Positions 1 to 14,776 of a stretch of 64,000 bases of DNA are shown here, one piece after another. A program made the position numbers and the translations under genes. The notes under the pieces were generated by a model. That model did not search any database and was not told where the DNA came from. It saw only the letters and a program-made list of their open reading frames with translations. Origin of the DNA: Lycocorax pyrrhopterus obiensis. Lineage: Eukaryota > Chordata > Aves > Passeriformes > Paradisaeidae. The stretch lies in assembly GCA_014706295.1 (NCBI GenBank), contig JACSVZ010000022.1, positions 4,358,830 through 4,422,829 of the forward strand, read 5' to 3'. Within the stretch, counting starts at the first letter, position 1, and every line of letters begins with the position of its first letter.

Positions 1-946
1 TTCCCACTGGGAGGAGCTTCCTCCCCCCTCCTTCCTGGGGAAATTAAAACAACTTCAGGTAAGGGATATTCCATAAATTTGTCACCACAGTATTTCTTCA
101 CTCGCTTTATCCCTTCCAAGGCTGGGTGATTTTCTGATATTTGGTTCATTTTTATCATCATCTTCTTCCTCTTGTCATCCCAGGCCCTGAATCATCCCAT
201 CAAGATGAGAATCCTGCAGTCTTGCAGGACTGCCAGGTACTACTCTTGCTCCATCCAGACAGTAGTTCCAGGTGCAGCAGACAGATATTTGAAAACTCCA
301 AGTTAAGGCTTCTGCTGTCACCGCTGCCGATGCTCCACCTGGGATTTTCTGGTGCTCAGCACTGGAATTTGCCACCAGCAGACTCACATGTTGTTTTCAG
401 AAGTAAGATGCCAGAGGGGCAATTACCCCAAATTCCCCATTCAACCCCAAATTGTCACCAATTATTCCAAATGGAGATTTACCACCACATCCTGTCACAA
501 CTTAGAGGCAGGAATAAAATATGTACCCTCATTCCACTCAGATGTGTATCCAGCCTGTAGGTAATGGAGTGCTTAGGTGCATCAGCATAAGAGACACTTC
601 AGATGGAGAGCTGCTAATGAGTCATGGGGAGGCAAGTGTTAATTACCCATTCAAGTACAAGACATGACATCAGGCCTAACAAAGAGACATAGGCATCTCC
701 ATGGATATAATCTCCTTCTAATTTTAATTTTAAAAATGGCCACTTCTTGGATAAGAAGCAATAAAATATATTTTGGAGAGATGGAATTCATCTGAATCCA
801 CCAGGTCACTTCAGTGAGGAAGCTATTTATGGAAGCAAACATGCTCCAGCATGGAGCAGTTTTCTGTAAGAGCTGCCATCTCAAGAGGCAGGGTGAAATG
901 GGTCTGGCTTGTAAGAAGTAAGACAGGACAGAGCTTCACCAGCACG

Positions 947-1045
947 GTGGAAGAATCACAGAATTATTTAGGTTGGAAAAGACATTCAAGGTCATCGAGT
1001 CCAACCTTGTCAACTGGACCAGAGCACAGAGTGCTTCTCTAAAGA
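947..1045 (-). mobile_element. CR1 LINE 3'-end fragment
   Basis: The plus strand reads aatcacagaattatttaggt tggaaaagacattcaaggtc, then gagtccaacc. This is the reverse complement of a common avian CR1 3' tail, so the element lies on the minus strand. Only about 100 bp is recognisable; the left edge is blurred. Confidence 0.8.
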
Positions 1046-2042
1046 AGCCTCTCTAAATTAACCTTTGTGTGGACAGGTTAAAAATGAGGGAATATTAAGA
1101 CATTTATAACTGCATCTGTTTGAAATATGCTATAAAACATTGTTTTTGCATTGTCCCTAGCTTGTTTTTTAGCTAGGAATGCTTTTGAACTAACTGGAAA
1201 ATTTTCAGCTGTTCCCCACAAAAATGAAGGGAAAACCTATGAAACTGGTGGCTGCAGTAGAGTCAGTGCTCCAGGGAATTCTCCCAGGAACACTCCCAGG
1301 GAAGGAGCATAGCCAGCACTGCTGGCCTTACAGCAATAACAAATGACAACAAAAGAATCAACTTCCAGTGATAGGTGGTAGCCAGAAATGGGGATCAGCA
1401 GGATACTGGGGTGCCTCTCTGGGGCTGCAAGTTCCCAAGAGAGCTTGTGGCACTGTCACGTTCATTTTTACTGTTTATCTGCTCTGGGCACCACACGCTG
1501 GGTGATGGGCACCCACTGAGCAGGAATTGGGTTTTTCACAAATCCCTCATGGACCCACAACTGAATTGCAGAGCCTAAAAGCAGATCTTAATGTGAGATT
1601 TTTAACCTGTGGGTTCAGCAGGAGGAAGTGCTGGGGTTTGCAGCAGGACATCTGAGGGGACTCACTGCTTGCCCTACCAGCTATTGCCCTGCAGCAGCTC
1701 TGGGCAGAATTTATATCCCTGAGCTCAGTGATCTGAACTATGAGCAATTTAATTCTTGCAATTCTATGTCCTAGAGCAGAGGCTGTGCCCTCTCCTCCTG
1801 TGTCCAGATGATACAGGTTCACATAAACTAAATTTCCTGGCCTCCCTCTGCATCTCTGCACCAGCCCAGCAAAATGTTCAGCAACTCACTGCATCTCATT
1901 GGCCCCAACTTCACACTCCCTGCATGGAAAACTGAAGTGAGGACCACAAAATATCAATATATGGGACTAGGAAGCTCCTGCATGCCTTCCTCTGTGTGTC
2001 CATACAGATCTCAATTTCCTAGAGCAAACAGCCATGGTCTCA

Positions 2043-2432
<390 letters not shown>

Positions 2433-5400
2433 TTAAACTATTCAAACCTCCTGAGTTACCGAGCCTCTGAGGCCATCTGAGTGGAGGTGATTCTGGACCT
2501 TTGTGTTTAACAGCCCTTACCCCACTGTGGCAGCTAAAATCAAATTTTAATAATTATGAAGACAATCCCCATCCTGGTACCTCCTGTCTCACCTGTTATT
2601 CACAGAAAGGAGTAGCTGGAAGGGTAACATGTACACAAACTTTGAATGTCAGTGGTGCAACAAGTATGTGTTACCTTAAGAAAATATGTCAAGAGCAAAG
2701 TACATAAACAAGAGCTGAGACTGAGCAAAATCATTGTTCAAACAGCAACAGTGACTCTACATGACTGGCAGATTAATATGAAAAAGTACAATTTTTTTTC
2801 AGGACGGACACACTGCCAGGAGAGGGAGAAGGTATCCTGATTAAGTGTGTACAAGTCCTCATTCCAAGATTAGATCCTAAGAGTGCCTAGACAAAATCAG
2901 AGAATAATGTGTGTGGAAAGGATCCCTTCCCTTTCCCTGCTGGCAGAACTCCTGCTCATGCAGCCAGGGATGCAAGTGATGAGTATGAAACCTGACAGGA
3001 GGAAGGAGGAATAACGCTAAGATTATTAAAAAAATAAAAATAAAAATATATGTATCTCAGTAAAGCGAAGATAAGGTCTCCAAGAAAGGGGTCTTAAAAA
3101 GGAAAATAATTTCAAAGAGAACTGCCAGTTCTTTAAAGAATGAGGCTGAAAAAGGCCATGGCAATCCATCCCACTGTGGAGATGGAGTGAGAGACAGCAG
3201 ACTGTCATGGCTACATGAATTCTCCAAAAACTGGAATGAAAATACAGAAAACAGAAGGTAGGTCATGACAAGCAGCTGCTACAAGTGAGTTGACCCAGGA
3301 CTAGAAAATTCAAAGTACAGAATGACCTGCAACAAGAACAATGCATCGAGGGAAATCAGCCATAAATAGATTCAGATGGGATCGGAGACCCTGTTGTTCT
3401 GTTCCTCATGGAGTGAAGTTGCCAGCAGACAATTGAGGGGGCCATTATTTGGATGAGGAAGTGACTGTTGGGATCCATCTGTTGGCTGTCACCATCAGTG
3501 ATGGGAATCGGGGAAGGAAGGAACAGGCAGGAGAGCACTTGCTGAGTAGGATGATTTGTCACTGCACCTGAGGGTGCAGAGCAACCTGGTGACTCAGACC
3601 TTGAACCATCAGCAGTTAACACTGAGAACTCATGGAAGATGGGAACACACTGCAGGATGGAAAAAGGTAGGGAAGGATTTACCATCAGGCAAAAGTCTTT
3701 TCAAAACCTGAAAAAAATAATGGAACTACTGCCCAAGTACTTTAGTCCCTGTTTTTACCATATCATAGTGAATAAGGTAACTGGTGCTTGTAAATTGGGT
3801 GTATAACCCTGATTTGTTTCTGCACCTACCAGAGAATGCCCAAATACACACGACTCAAAACCCACTAAAATTGGGAGTGAAGCTCCAATAGGCTATTCTG
3901 CTTCTCAGTGTTCATGCCCTGGCACCACACCTGGCACACGAAATGCATGACAGTCAGTCCTGCTGCCATCATGCCCCCATGAGGAGGGAGCCTGTTTTCC
4001 AACACCTCCCCTGCTTGTGTTATGTGCATGGCCACAAATGCAACCCTCCATAGTTCAAATCACCCTGTGGATCTCACCCCTGCAGGGTGAGCCTTCCTCT
4101 GCCACTGCTGCTCACCTGCTCCTCTTCAAACCAAGAGCTAAATGCAGAGGATGGCAGTGAGGTCAGCTTTTACATGTGCAGTGATTCAAGCTTTAAATAG
4201 GAATGGGGGAAATTGCAGTCATGGCGTGGGTCCGATCTGGAATAGCTTCAGAAAAGAGGAGAGGAGCTCCAAGTTTAACTGTCCTTGGATTTGTGCTCCA
4301 GACTCCCACGCTGGCCCAGATTGCTCAGTGCCCAGTAGCTCTTCTGCTCTGTTTTCATCAATAAACTGCCTCTTTCTAGGCTCACACTCATGGCCTCAGT
4401 GCTGCCACGGGCAGAGCGGCGCCCCTGGGCTTCCCCGTGCTCTCCAGCCCAGTCCTCTGCCTGGGGAGCTGGCTGCTCCCAGCCTGTACCTGCCGTGTAG
4501 AGACCTTTGCTCAGAGCCACAGCAGAGAGGACAGCAGTGTCAGAAGGCTGATTCCTGCTCCCTTGGCAATGGAGCCCTTTTGCAGGTGGACAAGATTTTG
4601 TGGCTCTGTTTTGTCCCCAAAACCCATCTCTGTGATGATGCCCAACACTGTCATTGGTCCTCAACATCCTGCAGGAGGCCCCAGGCCCAGCTCACCACAG
4701 CAGGGTTTGGGGAAGAACCTTCCCAGGGGATGACACGATCCCAGACATCCACGTGGGACACAAGGCAGCTGTCAAGAGCTAAAAGTCATTCCTGCTGTCC
4801 AGGCCAAAACCACATCTCCACCCTCTCACCCTGGCCCCGGGAGACACAGGCTGCAGAACCTGACTCCAAAGGGCACCTCTTTTTGTAGCCCTTGTCAGTG
4901 TTGTCTTCCTAGAAGCCTTACAAGGGTTTGGCAGACTTCTCCCTTCTTGAAACGTGCCCGTATCTCATGGAGAGCAGAGTAAGCCCTGGAGGAGCTGTGC
5001 AAGCACTGAGAAGCATCTTCAACTTCCCAAATTAATGTTTCTGCTGGTCTATCAGCACAAGGTACCACTGAGACCCACAGTATAAAAAGACTTTGCTATA
5101 TCTCTCCACACTGTCCTCCAGCCAAAGGCCAACTGCAGTTTAGCCAAATTTCTTTGATGGGTCACACATCCTCTGATGATGAAGCACCTTGAAAAAACTA
5201 TAGCCCCGACCTTGTGTAAAGCCTCAGGTGAGTCCCTCTCAGCCAGACTTCGCCTCACAATATTCGAGCTCATCTCAAGCTTAGGTTTGAGGCAGGCTTT
5301 GTCCTGGGGACGATCTAAACTCTGCTTGGGAAGTCAGTGTGATGGAGTAAAGGAAGACCGATGCTCCTTTGTCCCCCGATCCCACATGTCCAGGGGCCCT

Positions 5401-5519
5401 GCTTGCTCCCGGGGTGCACAGGAGGTTCATACCATCTTGCTTTCCTCTACCAGTGCTTGCAGGCTTTGGCAGGGCTGGTTGCCACAATTCAGGGCTGATC
5501 CTTGCCCAAAACTGGCACT

Positions 5520-5950
5520 GCCAGGCCGTCAGTGCTCACTGTGAGAGGGATGGTGCTGAGCAGGCAGCAGCACACGGCACAGAGTCACCCGTGCAGCCGA
5601 TGCCCAGGCTGGATGCAGGTGGCTGCCCTGCACCTCCTGGCAGCCTCGTGGCCAGGCTGCGGCTCAGCGAGAGCCCCGGGCAGCGGGGCCAGCTTGTGCA
5701 AGCTGGGTGGAGCCCTGGTAGGCACACTCAGGCTTTCCAAAGCGGGTCTTTACTCGGTCGGGAGGTGGAGCAGGCTGCAGCTCTGCTCACACCTTCCTTC
5801 CCAGCGCTCCCGGTGTGCAGCACGGCCGATGCCGGGCAGGAAGGACGGCAGCCCTGTGTGTGCTGCAGTGGGGACAGAGGGAGGCTGTGCCCTCCCTGCA
5901 CGGGGAGATGCAGGTGCCCCTGTGGGGCTGCTCATTCTAACTGTGGGTAT
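5520..5950. other. GC-rich, CpG-enriched patch in FAM83C intron 1
   Basis: About 400 bp carries roughly 19 CpG dinucleotides by hand count, much denser than the surrounding intron, with high overall G+C. It could be a small intragenic CpG island, an alternative promoter or exon, or GC-rich drift. No splice-bounded exon with a recognisable product was found inside it. Confidence 0.45.
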
Positions 5951-6095
5951 CCATAAGGGCACTCAAATCAGCACAACCTTTTGGAAATCAAGGCAGGCAG
6001 CTCTTACAATAACATCAGATCAACCCCAAAGCCAAGAAATTTTGGGGGAAGAAGAGCCTGGAAGTTTTTTCCTCTCAAACCTCCTAAGAACATAT

Positions 6096-6152
6096 GGTCA
6101 TTAAAAAAAAAACAACAAACCCCAAAAAAACCAAAACAAAAAAAACCTGCTT
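6096..6152. repeat. A-rich low-complexity run
   Basis: The stretch consists of A homopolymers broken by C and CC (aaaaaaccaaaacaaaaaa type). It might be a decayed poly(A) tail of a retroposed element, but no element body is recognisable to its left. Confidence 0.7.
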
Positions 6153-8832
6153 TGAAGATCATTCCCAACAGCTCTCTAAAGCAGTGGGAGCTGGGTATCC
6201 AAGTACCATCTGCAATTCAGGCTCCTGACAACTCATGTCTCACATTTAAAGCTTTGGGCATTCAAGTCAATCGGGCCTCACAAACCTAAACCTGTGTCAG
6301 TGCCTCCAGCCCCTCTGTTTCAGTGGTGGGGGCTGCAAGGCTGGGGCTGGCTCGGAGCATCCCTGCTCCTCACCATGCTGGTCACCGCCCCTGAGCCCGT
6401 GGCTTGGCCTTGGCAAGTCAGGATGTTACAGAGACACAGCTGCCCCACAGGCTTTAAAAAAATTCACACCTTGCCATTGTAGGGTTAAACCATGACATTT
6501 CCAAACCCACTTCTGGAAACTCACAATTCAGCAATTACTGGAGTCATCACTTTAGGAATTACAGCGCTTACCAGAACCCCACTGGGGTTTGCCATCTGTC
6601 TGGTTTCTAACCAGCACAGCTGGTTTTACTGGTATTTGCCAATAGCAGTGTGGTTTGGGTCATTACTACAGTGGTGCCATTTGATCTCTTGCTTCCCTGG
6701 GGACCGTCAGGGACCCTTCTGCCACCAGGCACAGACACGAGCACACAGCCAGAGTCCAAGGTGTACAAGAGGGGTGAAAGAAGTGGCATGGGCAGTTCAC
6801 GCCAGGTTGGAGCTCATCCAGCAAGAGCAAAACTGTAATAGTATTATCAAATGAAGGCAAAGGTGTGGCTGCACTGCATCTTCTAATGTCTGCAAAGAGA
6901 AAAGCTCAAATCTGAACATCTGTCTTCAAAGAGAGCTGGTTAAATACAGTGAAGGCAAAAGACCAACTGCACCAGCAAAAGGTACTGATGAAACAAATGC
7001 TGTTTGTGCTAATTTGTCAGTACAAATATGCTGTTGCAAGAGATGTCAGCTGATATTGTTCTGTGTGACTTTACCGGGGAAGAAGCAAACAGCATTTCAA
7101 GACACACACCTCCCTGTCTACAGGATCTGGGAAAAACAGTTGGGGATCTCAACATCTTTCCCACATCACACCAGCACCGTATCCCCCACAGGAGGAGAAG
7201 CACTCTAAAAGAGGGATCTATGACAAAAGCTAAAAGTCTAGTGGCAAAAATATTGGAAATATAGAAACAGCAGCTGCAGAGCAAAAAAGCAGGTGCTTCT
7301 CCAAATGGTTCATACTGGTACCTCAAGCAAAGGAAGTTTTTACCTCTGGTTGCTGTTTTGTCTTTAAGACACGTAAGTAACATCCTTTTGGATGGTTTGT
7401 TGAGCAAAATGACTCAGTAAGTACTTAAATATGTGTAACTGGGGTTGTGAATGAGCTGGAATTACCATCAATCATAGAGTTAATCATGGGAAGCCCCCTG
7501 GCCAGGGCTGCTAACCCAGAAGCCAGTAGAACATCAGTAATAAATCAATAAGACACTTAAAAACTCATTCTCACATTTCACACAACAGTAAAAAACACGG
7601 TGTGAAACCCTGAACTTGAACATGAAGGGCTGAAGATTGTCAGGGCTTTGTCAACCCAAGCAAAGAAAGCAAAAAGCTCAGAATGTACTGAAAGTACAAT
7701 AAAGCATCCACTGCCCAGGCAACTTGCCCGCAGCAACTGAGAAGTTCCTGTGAGCTGAGAAAGCAGTAAGATGTTTTTCCTGTGGCTTAAAGAATTATAA
7801 TATCACTGAAAATCCGGGACACGTGCTGAGTGATGGGAGGACATTTTTTGGTAGTCATTTACTCTGTGCATTCTGCCATGACTGTGCCTTAATCCCCACT
7901 GCTGACAAGGATGGGGTCAATATCACAGAACTTTTCAGATCATTTAAGCTACCATAAATCAGCTGCCTGCAAAGACAAACAAAGTTTTTTGTCACTTACT
8001 TCCTGGACCAAAACTTCCTGTAATTGCCTATCAGATGCAATAGAAGTTCAGGCATTAAGCAAGGGCTGCTTACGACTGAGCAGCAGCTTGTGTGGCAAAA
8101 TGGTCTTTTGGGCAAAAGAAAAAAGATCCCCATTCACCTCATATCACGCCCAAACTTCACTGATATGTGGCTCTTTGAGGATGTTTTGATGCTGTGCAGC
8201 AATGTGAGCTGCTGGGAATGCATAAATTCATTTGCTCAGCTCTGCTGATGGTGATAGAAGATCACATGAGTTGCAAACAGAGGTCCAGGTGATTCCTTAT
8301 CTCCCGCTTCTGCACGTGCAACAATGACTGTAAGGAGTGACTGTGAAGTTAAATAGGAAACTACTGGAATGATAAGAGAAATTGTCAGAAGCTGACTGGT
8401 TAAAGTGAACTTTGCTCTAAATGTTTCCTCAATATCTCAACACAAATGCTACGAAAGAAGATTAATGTGAAACAGCTGAAAAGAACCATAAAGAGGACAA
8501 AGACAAAAGCTGAAAATGTGTCTGAGATAGTTGTCTGAGCGGCTGCTTTCACACAGAGTATAGTGGCAAAGCAAAAGAAAACACAAGCAGCATAATTGAG
8601 TGAATAAATTCATGCCAGCATTGTGCTTGGTAGGCAGGCACTGTAGTCATCCAGTTTTTATTACATCTGAGGGTTGTAATAACACACCAGAAACTGTGCA
8701 ATGGGGCAAAATGGGCTGATCTTACTCATCCCCAGAGAAGCACAGACATCAAGCCTAGGAGACAGGATTCTAACTTACTTCAAGCCACAGGCAGGGATTT
8801 TCAGTCCCACAAATTTACTCGGGTCATATGTG

Positions 8833-9022
8833 GTGAGGTCCTGGCCCAGGCTGCCCAGAGAAGCTGTGGCTGCCCCTGGATCCCTGGAAGTGTCCAAGGC
8901 CAGGTTGGACGGGGCTTGGAGCAACCTGGTTTAGTGGAAGGTGTCCCTGCCTGTGGCAGGGCATGGAATGAGATGAGCTTTAAGGTTCCTTCCAACCCAA
9001 ACCATTCTGAGATTCTCTCTGT
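8833..9022 (+). mobile_element. CR1 LINE 3'-end fragment
   Basis: The sense-oriented CR1 tail reads gtggtgaggtcctggcccag through gcccagagaagctgtggctg, aggccaggttggacggggct and gtggaaggtgtccctgcc, ending in ttccaacccaaaccattctg and gattct. This is the typical 3' terminal 200 bp of an avian CR1. It lies in FAM83C intron 1, antisense to the gene. Confidence 0.92.
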
Positions 9023-9329
9023 GACAGCAACTCACCAGTGGTATTCTCTTGTCCAGCTTAAAATTATGTCCAGGGCTGGAGAAGAGCCCCAGCTGTGCAG
9101 GCTACCTGGCCAAGGGAGAAGGGCTGACTGGGACACACAGAGCCAGGGACACTGCAGGCCCTGCCACGCACCCACTCCAGGCTCTGGGACTGCTCTGCAT
9201 CCCTGCAGCCATGGACACAGAGAGCCTGCAAGGGCACTGCCTGGATGACATGAAATCTCAGGCAAAAAGAAATTACAAGAAAGGAAAGGAGCAGGAACAG
9301 CTACAGGTCTGCTGCAGAAGAAGCAATCA

Positions 9330-10118
<789 letters not shown>

Positions 10119-13100
10119 TCAGGACTCAGCATAAGCTCAACTCCTTAATGACCAGGTACAGCCTCCCACTGCGGGGGAGGAGCCGGCTTTCCCCAGCTCC
10201 CTCACCCGGCTTCTCCAGACACGCACCTCATACTCGGTGCCTACAGTGTCCCTTTTGCAAGGGAGGAATATCAGCTCTTCAAGCTGCTCCTTCCTTTTCC
10301 TTGTAACTGATTAATGTACTGTGCTCCCCTCCCCTTCCCTTCCCTAGAGAGGTCCCCACCCTTGGCCTAGCAGGCTCTAACCTGTTTTGTCCCTCACTGT
10401 GCTTGCAGTGGAAATGCAGATGCTGGAACTTGTTCCTGCTTGAAATTTGTTCCAAATCAAACATGCTGCTTAGTGTCAGTTATAATGAAACACAAATATC
10501 CAAAGTGGGTAATCAGACTTGGCAAAGAGACTTACTCATCCCTGAGCCACAGATAATGCTCCTCCTTAGCATTTCTTGGGAGCCTGGCTCTGCTACACCA
10601 GCACCTGGAAGGGAAGCCAGAACACTCTGGTTTTTGACACACAGAGTCACAGTGTTTGTAGGAATCACAGCAGGAATCTTGGTCATTAGATATTGCAGGT
10701 GGGAAGAGCAATACCTCACATGCTCTTTTAGCATCTCCCTGGAAATCCTTTAAGGAAAGGACATTCAACCTTAGGAGTCTGGTGCTGTGTGGATGATGAT
10801 ACTGCCCACATGCTGCTTATTGGGGATTAGTTAACTCCACCTTCCCAAAAGTTTTGGAGGAACAGTACAGGCAGACATTGGTATGTGAATTAAGGCACTG
10901 TGTAGGAACACACCGCGAGAACACAAGGTGTGCAGAGGAGCAGAGATCAGCTCACCCTGGAGCTACTGAGCTCCACACAGGCAACCAGGGAATGAAGAAC
11001 TGGCTGGAGAGTTGATGTAATCAATTGGCCTTTTATCTACAAAATCCCCTGAGATTAAATTAAATTAAGTCATGTAAAAGCTAAATGTGTGCCCTGGAAT
11101 AATCATGGGGCAATAGTCAATGGAGAGGGATGGCCATGCCTGAGTGTGAACCAGCACATCCAGACACCAGGCTCTAAGTCAGCTGGGATGAATCATGTCC
11201 CCAAGAGACTATCACTCTCCAGGGACTACAGCTGAGTGGGATGATTAGTTTGGATTAGCTGTCTGGTGTTTAGATGCCTGAAGTCAGGATGAAGCCTCAG
11301 CAGCACTGCAAATGGCAAGAACAGAATCAAAGGTGCATTGATTGAATCAGAAAACAAAGTTGGCTGCCAGTTGGCTGTGATGCAGCAAGCAAGGGCAAAG
11401 TAGGGATGGGACAAAACTATAACAAAGCTGCTGGCACAGAAGTGTTACCGATGAAAATAAATGTTAGAACATCTTAAAGAATAACTTAAAATGTGAAGTG
11501 AACAGCCAACCCAGTGTAAGGCGTTTTGGGGAAATAACAAAGGGAAGGAGCTGAAACATGATGGGTGTTTTTCTGCAGCTGCTTTGCCAGGGTGATAACA
11601 TAAAATAAGTGTACCATCACCCTACTGTTTGCCTTCCTAAAGAGCTGAAAAGAGTATGAATTTTAAAAAAAGTCATCAGATGCATATTTTCTGCTGCTGA
11701 TTCTGTAAAGGGATTTGCACTGTCTCCAGCTGGTGTTTGGTAATGATCTACTCTCCCTCCACTAATTTCTCATGGTCCTCAGCACATGAAAGCACACACG
11801 ATGTAAACATCTCCAGCCCAGCTTGTCAGGCTGGGCTCCTTCAGGGTTGGTGGGGAGAGGCAGAGACTTCCAGGAGTCAGTTACCTCACCCTGCAGCAGA
11901 CACCTGGAACAGGTCCGATGAAATGCGCCTTGGAAGCGCTTATCTCTGCCCACTGAGCAGCAGGAGCTTGGGCTGCCTAAGTCAGTGGCAGAGGTTTACC
12001 ATGCAGACATCTAAAATTAGATGAGAGGTGTCCTGTCCCTGCTGTCTGGCAAAATGGCTATAATTGGCACTCCAGAGGCTGATTGGCCAACACAGGATGT
12101 GGGAATCGCATCAGCCCATTTTTGCCAGCTAAAAGCAGGGATCTTATCTGGAAGTGTTGTTTACACACCTTCTGCAATCAACAGAGAAAGACAAGGGGAA
12201 AATTCCCTCTGGCTGAACACACGCCCCAAGTGCCGCTTCCAAGTCAATGTCCCTGGGCAGCTCTGCTCTGGCTGATACCAGAGCTCAGCCAGGACCCAAG
12301 GATTAGGCAATACTTCATTCTTCCGTTCCACAGATGTTCTTGGAGCTCAGCAAACACAAACACCTTGCCTGGGCTTTCCACAGAATGTACCTGCTGCTTC
12401 CTCTTCACGCACACATGGGAGGCAGCCTGCCAAGCTGTTTCCTGATAGACCTTGGAGAGCACTCACCCGGGAACACGAGAAGCCAATTTGCTTTCCTCCT
12501 GCCTCTATTTCAGGCTGAAACCCAATCTTCCACCTCAAAACATCAGGGTGCTTCTCAGTGCTGTACTAGCATTTGTGGAAGGCACTGCATAGCAGTGCTC
12601 CACTGTGCAGAGTTCACTGGCCAGCTGCACTCAGCCAGCACAGATGGATGAGAAAAGTCCCAGTTTTAGTTCCTGCACTGAGCTCTGTCAGCACTGAACC
12701 CACAGAGCAGTGCAAAGTCAAATCTCCCCATTTTGTGTCCAAGATTCCCAACCATGGCGTTACAGAATCTAAGCAGAGTGGCAGCACACAAATTCCGTGC
12801 TTCATCTTTTCCATTCATTTGCTAGGAGTCTCTCAAATCAGGGGAGAGGCAGCCTTGCACCTGCACAGCTGAAGGAGGGCACTGGACACCAGTTGCCAGC
12901 TACAGGCCAAATGAACCAACCATGGATGATGTCAGGGGAGGCAGGGCCCCCCCCCATCCCCTGCTGCCCTGCCCAGTGGTGTGCCCAGCACAGAGGTTCT
13001 CTCCCGTTGCAGCTCCGAGGTCTCTACCACCCCTGTGCCATGCAGGGAAGCCAACGTGTGTCCATGGAGCTGCTGTGGTGGCCCTCTGAGGTCCAGCCTC

Positions 13101-13615
13101 GAGCTGCTCAGGGGGCTGATGCCCAGCTGTCAGGAGAGGAACCACAGCATGCTGCTTCCCTCAGCTGCTGCCCTGTGCTGAACATGGGAAGGAGCACTTG
13201 CAGACACCCGTTCTGTGTCTCCTTCCAAGAGAATCCACAGAGACAGAACTGGGTGTTGTAACGTCACTGGGTCTGGCTACCGGCAGTAAGAGGGTGCACA
13301 GGGAAGGATGTGGGACATTGAGTAAATCTGCCTAAGATGCCTGGTTTCGACAGGATGTGGAGCAGCCCAGGAGCTGGCAGGTGGGATGAGGAATGAAGGA
13401 GCCCAGCTCATTGTGATGTAGTCATTAAAGAAGGCTTTGCATGTGCAGGACTCCTCACTTCTAAAATGAGCACAAGGGAGCTCTCACCTCTGGGAGAGCT
13501 GCAGCAGCTTCCCAACAGGATCCAGGCTCAGCAGCTTGTGCAGGGCCCTCCTACATGAACACATCTGCACGAGACAGCAACAAGAGGACAGCAGATGTTG
13601 CTGGTTACAGATGTT

Positions 13616-13740
13616 GCTCTTTACATGACAAGTTAAACTGAGGAAATTTGCCTTGGAAAAAAAAAATAACAAAATGCCTTTTTTATACGCAGAAGGCTCC
13701 CTAAAAGAAGATGTAAAAAATTCAAGGCAGTGTTTGGAAG
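13616..13740. repeat. Unclassified dispersed repeat, copy A
   Basis: This copy runs from gctctttacatgacaagtta through aactgagga, an A tract, atgccttttttatac, aggctccctaaaagaagat, to caaggcagtgtttgg. The same ordered blocks recur at 17560-17694 in the same orientation. It lacks a 12 bp block present in copy B. I do not recognise the family. Confidence 0.85.
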
Positions 13741-14649
13741 TGTTTCCACTAACCTGCCCCAGGTCCCTCCAGCAGATCTATTGCCACTTGACCTAAACTC
13801 CCTGGCCGCTCCCAGCATATCACATCTGGAACAGCCACTGAAGTGTAACAGCAGAAGGTGGAACCACTCTCATGTGAGCTCTGCATTCCCAGTGGAAGGA
13901 TGAGGCCCAGCCATCTCTTCTGTCCCACAAATGAGCAGAGCAAGCTGCTCAGCAGGTTGAATGACTGTAAGCAAAACAAGTACTCCCTCAACATGTTCAG
14001 CAACTTCAGGAAGAACACACGTAGGATGCACCGGGCAGCCCTGAACGCCTGAAGAAGGGGCAGTGGTCAAAAATAAACCTCACCAGAGGAATCTGGGAAG
14101 GATCACAAAATTGTTAATATGCAGCTGCCCCATCAAGGTGCAGGAGGCTGGGCAGCCCACAGGTGATAGTCCCTCTGCAGGGGGAGGAGGGGCAGGCACT
14201 GCACAAGCAGCAGAGCCCACTGTTCACTGGTGCTGAGCCTCAGGGTCTTTCCTACATCCTTGCCAACTTCCCCAGGCTCTCACGTAAGCTGCTGCCCTCT
14301 CCTTGCCTTCTCAGGCCTTCAGGAGAACATGGAGCATGCTGAGGGCCAGGCTGTGCAGACACAATGTGCCCAAAAGATGGAGATCCTGTTCCCTGTGGCA
14401 CAGGAACACCATCACCCAGAGAGCTGGGAGAGGTGTCCATTCAGCCTGGGGTCACCAAAGGCCCAGGAGAGCTGGACACAATGCAGGTCAGTGGGAAGGA
14501 CAGGACACAGGTTCATCACAGCCTCTTGAAGAGAAAAGAGCAGAGAAACCTTGATTAGAGTTCATTAATCAAGGGGACAACAGATATCAAAGCAGGGCAG
14601 ATGTGAAGAGGCAGATGGGGAGGGAAGGAGCCCGTACAGGGAGGTCTCC

Positions 14650-14776
14650 ACTAGGAAACCTGGACAATGCTCTCAGGCACAGGGTGGGATTCTTGGGGTC
14701 CTATGCAGAGCCAGGAGTTGGACTCAGTGATCCTGATGGGTCCCTCCAGGTCAGGATATTCCATGATTCTAAATTA
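14650..14776 (+). mobile_element. CR1 LINE 3'-end fragment
   Basis: The element contains gacaatgctctcaggcacag, ggattcttggggtcc, gcagagccaggagttggact, cagtgatcctgatgggtccc and the terminal aggatattccatgattct. This is a common avian CR1 tail variant, in sense orientation. It is intergenic. Confidence 0.88.

Noticed and set aside
2890..2935. Possible CR1 tail (aaaatcagagaataatg, then ggaaaggatcccttcc)
   Set aside because: Only scattered words match the CR1 end and the order is not maintained.
4030..4045. tRNA-like gttcaaatc strings (also near 53165)
   Set aside because: No matching A box or cloverleaf arms at the right distance; the motif alone is common.
4142..4888. A 248-codon plus-strand open frame in FAM83C intron 1
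   Set aside because: It is long but rich in Ser, Cys, Gln and Pro, with no recognisable domain, no splice context, and overlapping open frames on both strands. GC-rich sequence produces such frames by chance.
5369..6104. Overlapping plus-strand open frames of 195 and 200 codons
   Set aside because: Two different frames are open over the same CpG-rich patch with no protein family resemblance. The openness follows base composition. I kept the CpG patch itself as a finding.
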